DNA from: Symbiodinium sp. CCMP2592
Taxonomy: Eukaryota > Sar > Dinophyceae > Suessiales > Symbiodiniaceae
NCBI GenBank assembly: GCA_905221615.1
Contig: CAJNDT010005357.1
Span: 62,001-126,000 of the forward strand
Direction: 5' to 3'
Length of the DNA stretch: 64,000 nucleotides
In this document: one piece after another, positions 62,667-64,000 of the stretch
Position numbering within the stretch: position 1 is the stretch's first letter
Layout of the letters: the number at the start of each line of letters is the position of its first letter
Translations under genes and position numbers: made by a program
The notes under the pieces: model-generated
What the model saw: only the letters and a program-made list of their open reading frames with translations
What the model was told of the DNA's origin: nothing
Database searches by the model: none

Positions 62667-63970
62667 CGGGAATTCGCGACCAATATGGCCTTAGCAGGTA
62701 TGAGCTCGGCGAAGAGACCATCATGAGCCTCCAAGGCCCTTCTCCTCTGGTCGACCAGATCTACAACCAGAACAACTGTCATTTCAGACCGCTGGTGGCT
62801 GATCGGGTCATTGGCTTGCTCCTGTCCCGTTCTATCAGAACTATGAGGCGCCTGAAGCCAAATGTGATCCACATTCTGATCATCTGTTCATGGAACTGCA
62901 CGGGGGACAATGTCCACAAAGAGATGAATGCCACAGCTGACCTGCGTGGCTCGGAGACACTGTCTGAGATTGGAGCGGTGGCAGCACGCCACACGGGCAA
63001 GGCCTGGGTCTTTCGGCCCTTCCTCGAGCCAAATGCTGGCCGCCGGCCAATGCCCCGCACCATGTTTCAGACGTACATGCACGATGACCACCCCGGCCCC
63101 AAGAACATGTGCAAGGAGTTCCTGGCTGACTTCGAGCGCACCTTCTGCAACGACGAGGTCCTGCTCCAGACTCTTCGGTTGCACGCTGGAGACAGCGGTG
63201 AAAAGTTGATTCGAAGCCTGATGCAACCAGCTCACAAGGCCGATGTTTTCAGGTATGTTTACCACTACCAGCATGGCGGCTTGTACCTGGACATCAAGAT
63301 GGCATTGCGAATGCCTTTCGATGACGTGCCCATGCACATCGCTGCAGAATGGGACAATGTCCAGGTCAGAAAGAGTAAGGAGCTGGGGCACTGCCCAAAC
63401 GGGGAGGAGGGTGTCCTGCCCCAAGAGTACTTGATCATGGGCATTGGGGTCAAAAACGACCACATCTTTCAAGGCATCATCTATGGACAGCCGCGCCACC
63501 CACTGATCCTTTGCGCGATCAACCACGCCTTCAGCAAGAAGATCCTCACGTTGGTCGCCAACCTCGACTACATGATCTTCTGCAAGGAGCTCTGGAAGCT
63601 CCTCACGAACGACATGGGCCACACCCCCGTGCCAGGATGGAATCAGACTCGCCAATTTGGCCCGGTGTATTTGCTCCGCGAGCGCCACTCGGCGCAACTC
63701 ACAAGATCCAAGGAGCTCCAGACTGATGGCCACTACTTTGAGACCAGCAAGTGCGTTCGAGTTGCCTTCACCCGATGCTGGAGCTGGCGCAAGGGCTTCA
63801 AAGGAGACCCGAGGGCAGCTCAGAGAAATGAAAATTCTCTAATGCAGAGCGTGCCCCCGGCAATCGCCCGCAACGTGCTGAGCCCGCTCGCACGGCGTCC
63901 AATTGAAATTGAATTGGTGGTAGTGGTAGCAGTGGTAGTAGCAGGCGTTGTCGTCGGGCAGTGGTGGTAG
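62657..63970 (+). CDS. Glycosyltransferase family 32-like protein (DXD sugar-binding region)
   Basis: The open frame starts after a TGA. The first in-frame ATG is near 62723. The core has PRTMFQTYMHDD (resembling the IPK-HQTW entry of GT32/Och1-like enzymes) at about residue 133. It also has KADVFRYVYHYQHGGLYLDI at about 194-213, the Gly_transf_sug signature with a nucleotide-sugar-binding D-x-K variant of DXD. Downstream EEGVLPQEYLIMGIGVKNDH and PRHPLILCAINHAF fit the remainder of that fold. Such enzymes transfer sugars in the secretory pathway, but no signal peptide is visible in this frame. The C-terminal Val-rich end (after 63900) is translation of a GGTAGT repeat, so the real last exon probably ends before it. 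Confidence 0.65.
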   Translation: MDIAGIRDQYGLSRYELGEETIMSLQGPSPLVDQIYNQNNCHFRPLVADRVIGLLLSRSIRTMRRLKPNVIHILIICSWNCTGDNVHKEMNATADLRGSETLSEIGAVAARHTGKAWVFRPFLEPNAGRRPMPRTMFQTYMHDDHPGPKNMCKEFLADFERTFCNDEVLLQTLRLHAGDSGEKLIRSLMQPAHKADVFRYVYHYQHGGLYLDIKMALRMPFDDVPMHIAAEWDNVQVRKSKELGHCPNGEEGVLPQEYLIMGIGVKNDHIFQGIIYGQPRHPLILCAINHAFSKKILTLVANLDYMIFCKELWKLLTNDMGHTPVPGWNQTRQFGPVYLLRERHSAQLTRSKELQTDGHYFETSKCVRVAFTRCWSWRKGFKGDPRAAQRNENSLMQSVPPAIARNVLSPLARRPIEIELVVVVAVVVAGVVVGQWW

Positions 63971-64000
63971 GAGGAGTAAGAGTCTGAGTAGGAGTAGGAG
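63905..64000. repeat. GGTAGT/GGAGTA-rich low-complexity tract at window end
   Basis: GGTGGTAGTGGTAGCAGTGG followed by GTAGGAGTAGGAG units. Probably intronic. Confidence 0.75.

Overview
The window looks like nuclear DNA of a dinoflagellate, most likely a Symbiodiniaceae/Suessiales-type genome. The grounds are long gene-poor stretches, many Ty1/Copia polyproteins, several cytosine-methyltransferase-like proteins of retroelement type, degenerate TTTAGGG-like interstitial repeats, multi-exon coding pieces with non-obvious splice sites, and no bacterial operon organisation. The species cannot be named from sequence alone. No spliced-leader gene, tRNA, rRNA or CRISPR array was recognised. A run of 100 N (49230-49329) marks a scaffold gap, so some frameshifts and the large duplication could be assembly effects.

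Layout. 1-7.9 kb: mostly non-coding DNA with microsatellites (a 420 bp ACT/CTA array), a methyltransferase-like exon (1777-2373, minus), a possible two-exon fragment (4.69-5.06 kb, minus) and a strong 91 nt hairpin (6168-6258). 7.89-16.96 kb: Copia element A, flanked by 228 bp repeats that differ at one base. It encodes gag with CCCH and CCHC zinc motifs, an aspartic protease, a DNA-methyltransferase-like domain, integrase, a 2OG-oxygenase-like domain, reverse transcriptase, RNase H and a membrane-anchored tail, but the reading frame is broken in several places. 17-21 kb: simple repeats, including alternating palindromes with CG tracts. 21.2-25.2 kb: a minus-strand methyltransferase-like gene and a DDE/DUF7869-like transposase gene, both frameshifted.

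26.2-37 kb: a multi-exon gene is interrupted by Copia element B (28050-36916, minus). Element B has 208 bp LTRs, a 5 bp target duplication (GAAGA), an initiator-Met-like primer site, a polypurine tract and one intact 2642-residue polyprotein. Its tail has hydrophobic segments, about 500 residues of coiled coil and a second zinc knuckle. 37.5-40.0 kb: a frameshifted Tnp2/CACTA-like DDE transposase. 40.4-42.6 kb: a repeat-rich non-autonomous insertion. 43-49 kb: a DIRS/Ngaro-like RT-RNase H remnant and a second RT-RNase H remnant, with 144 bp and 227 bp direct repeats. 49.33-60.9 kb: a second copy of 28.94-40.44 kb (element B plus the transposase). 61-64 kb: an oxygenase-like protein, a small unknown ORF and a GT32-like glycosyltransferase that may run off the end.

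How it fits together: nearly every recognisable gene is a mobile-element gene. Element B inserted near the 3' end of a cellular gene, and the interrupted locus was then duplicated or assembled twice. The two copies carry complementary damage. The most unusual content is the non-canonical cargo on the Copia polyproteins: methyltransferase-like, oxygenase-like, membrane and coiled-coil/zinc-knuckle modules.
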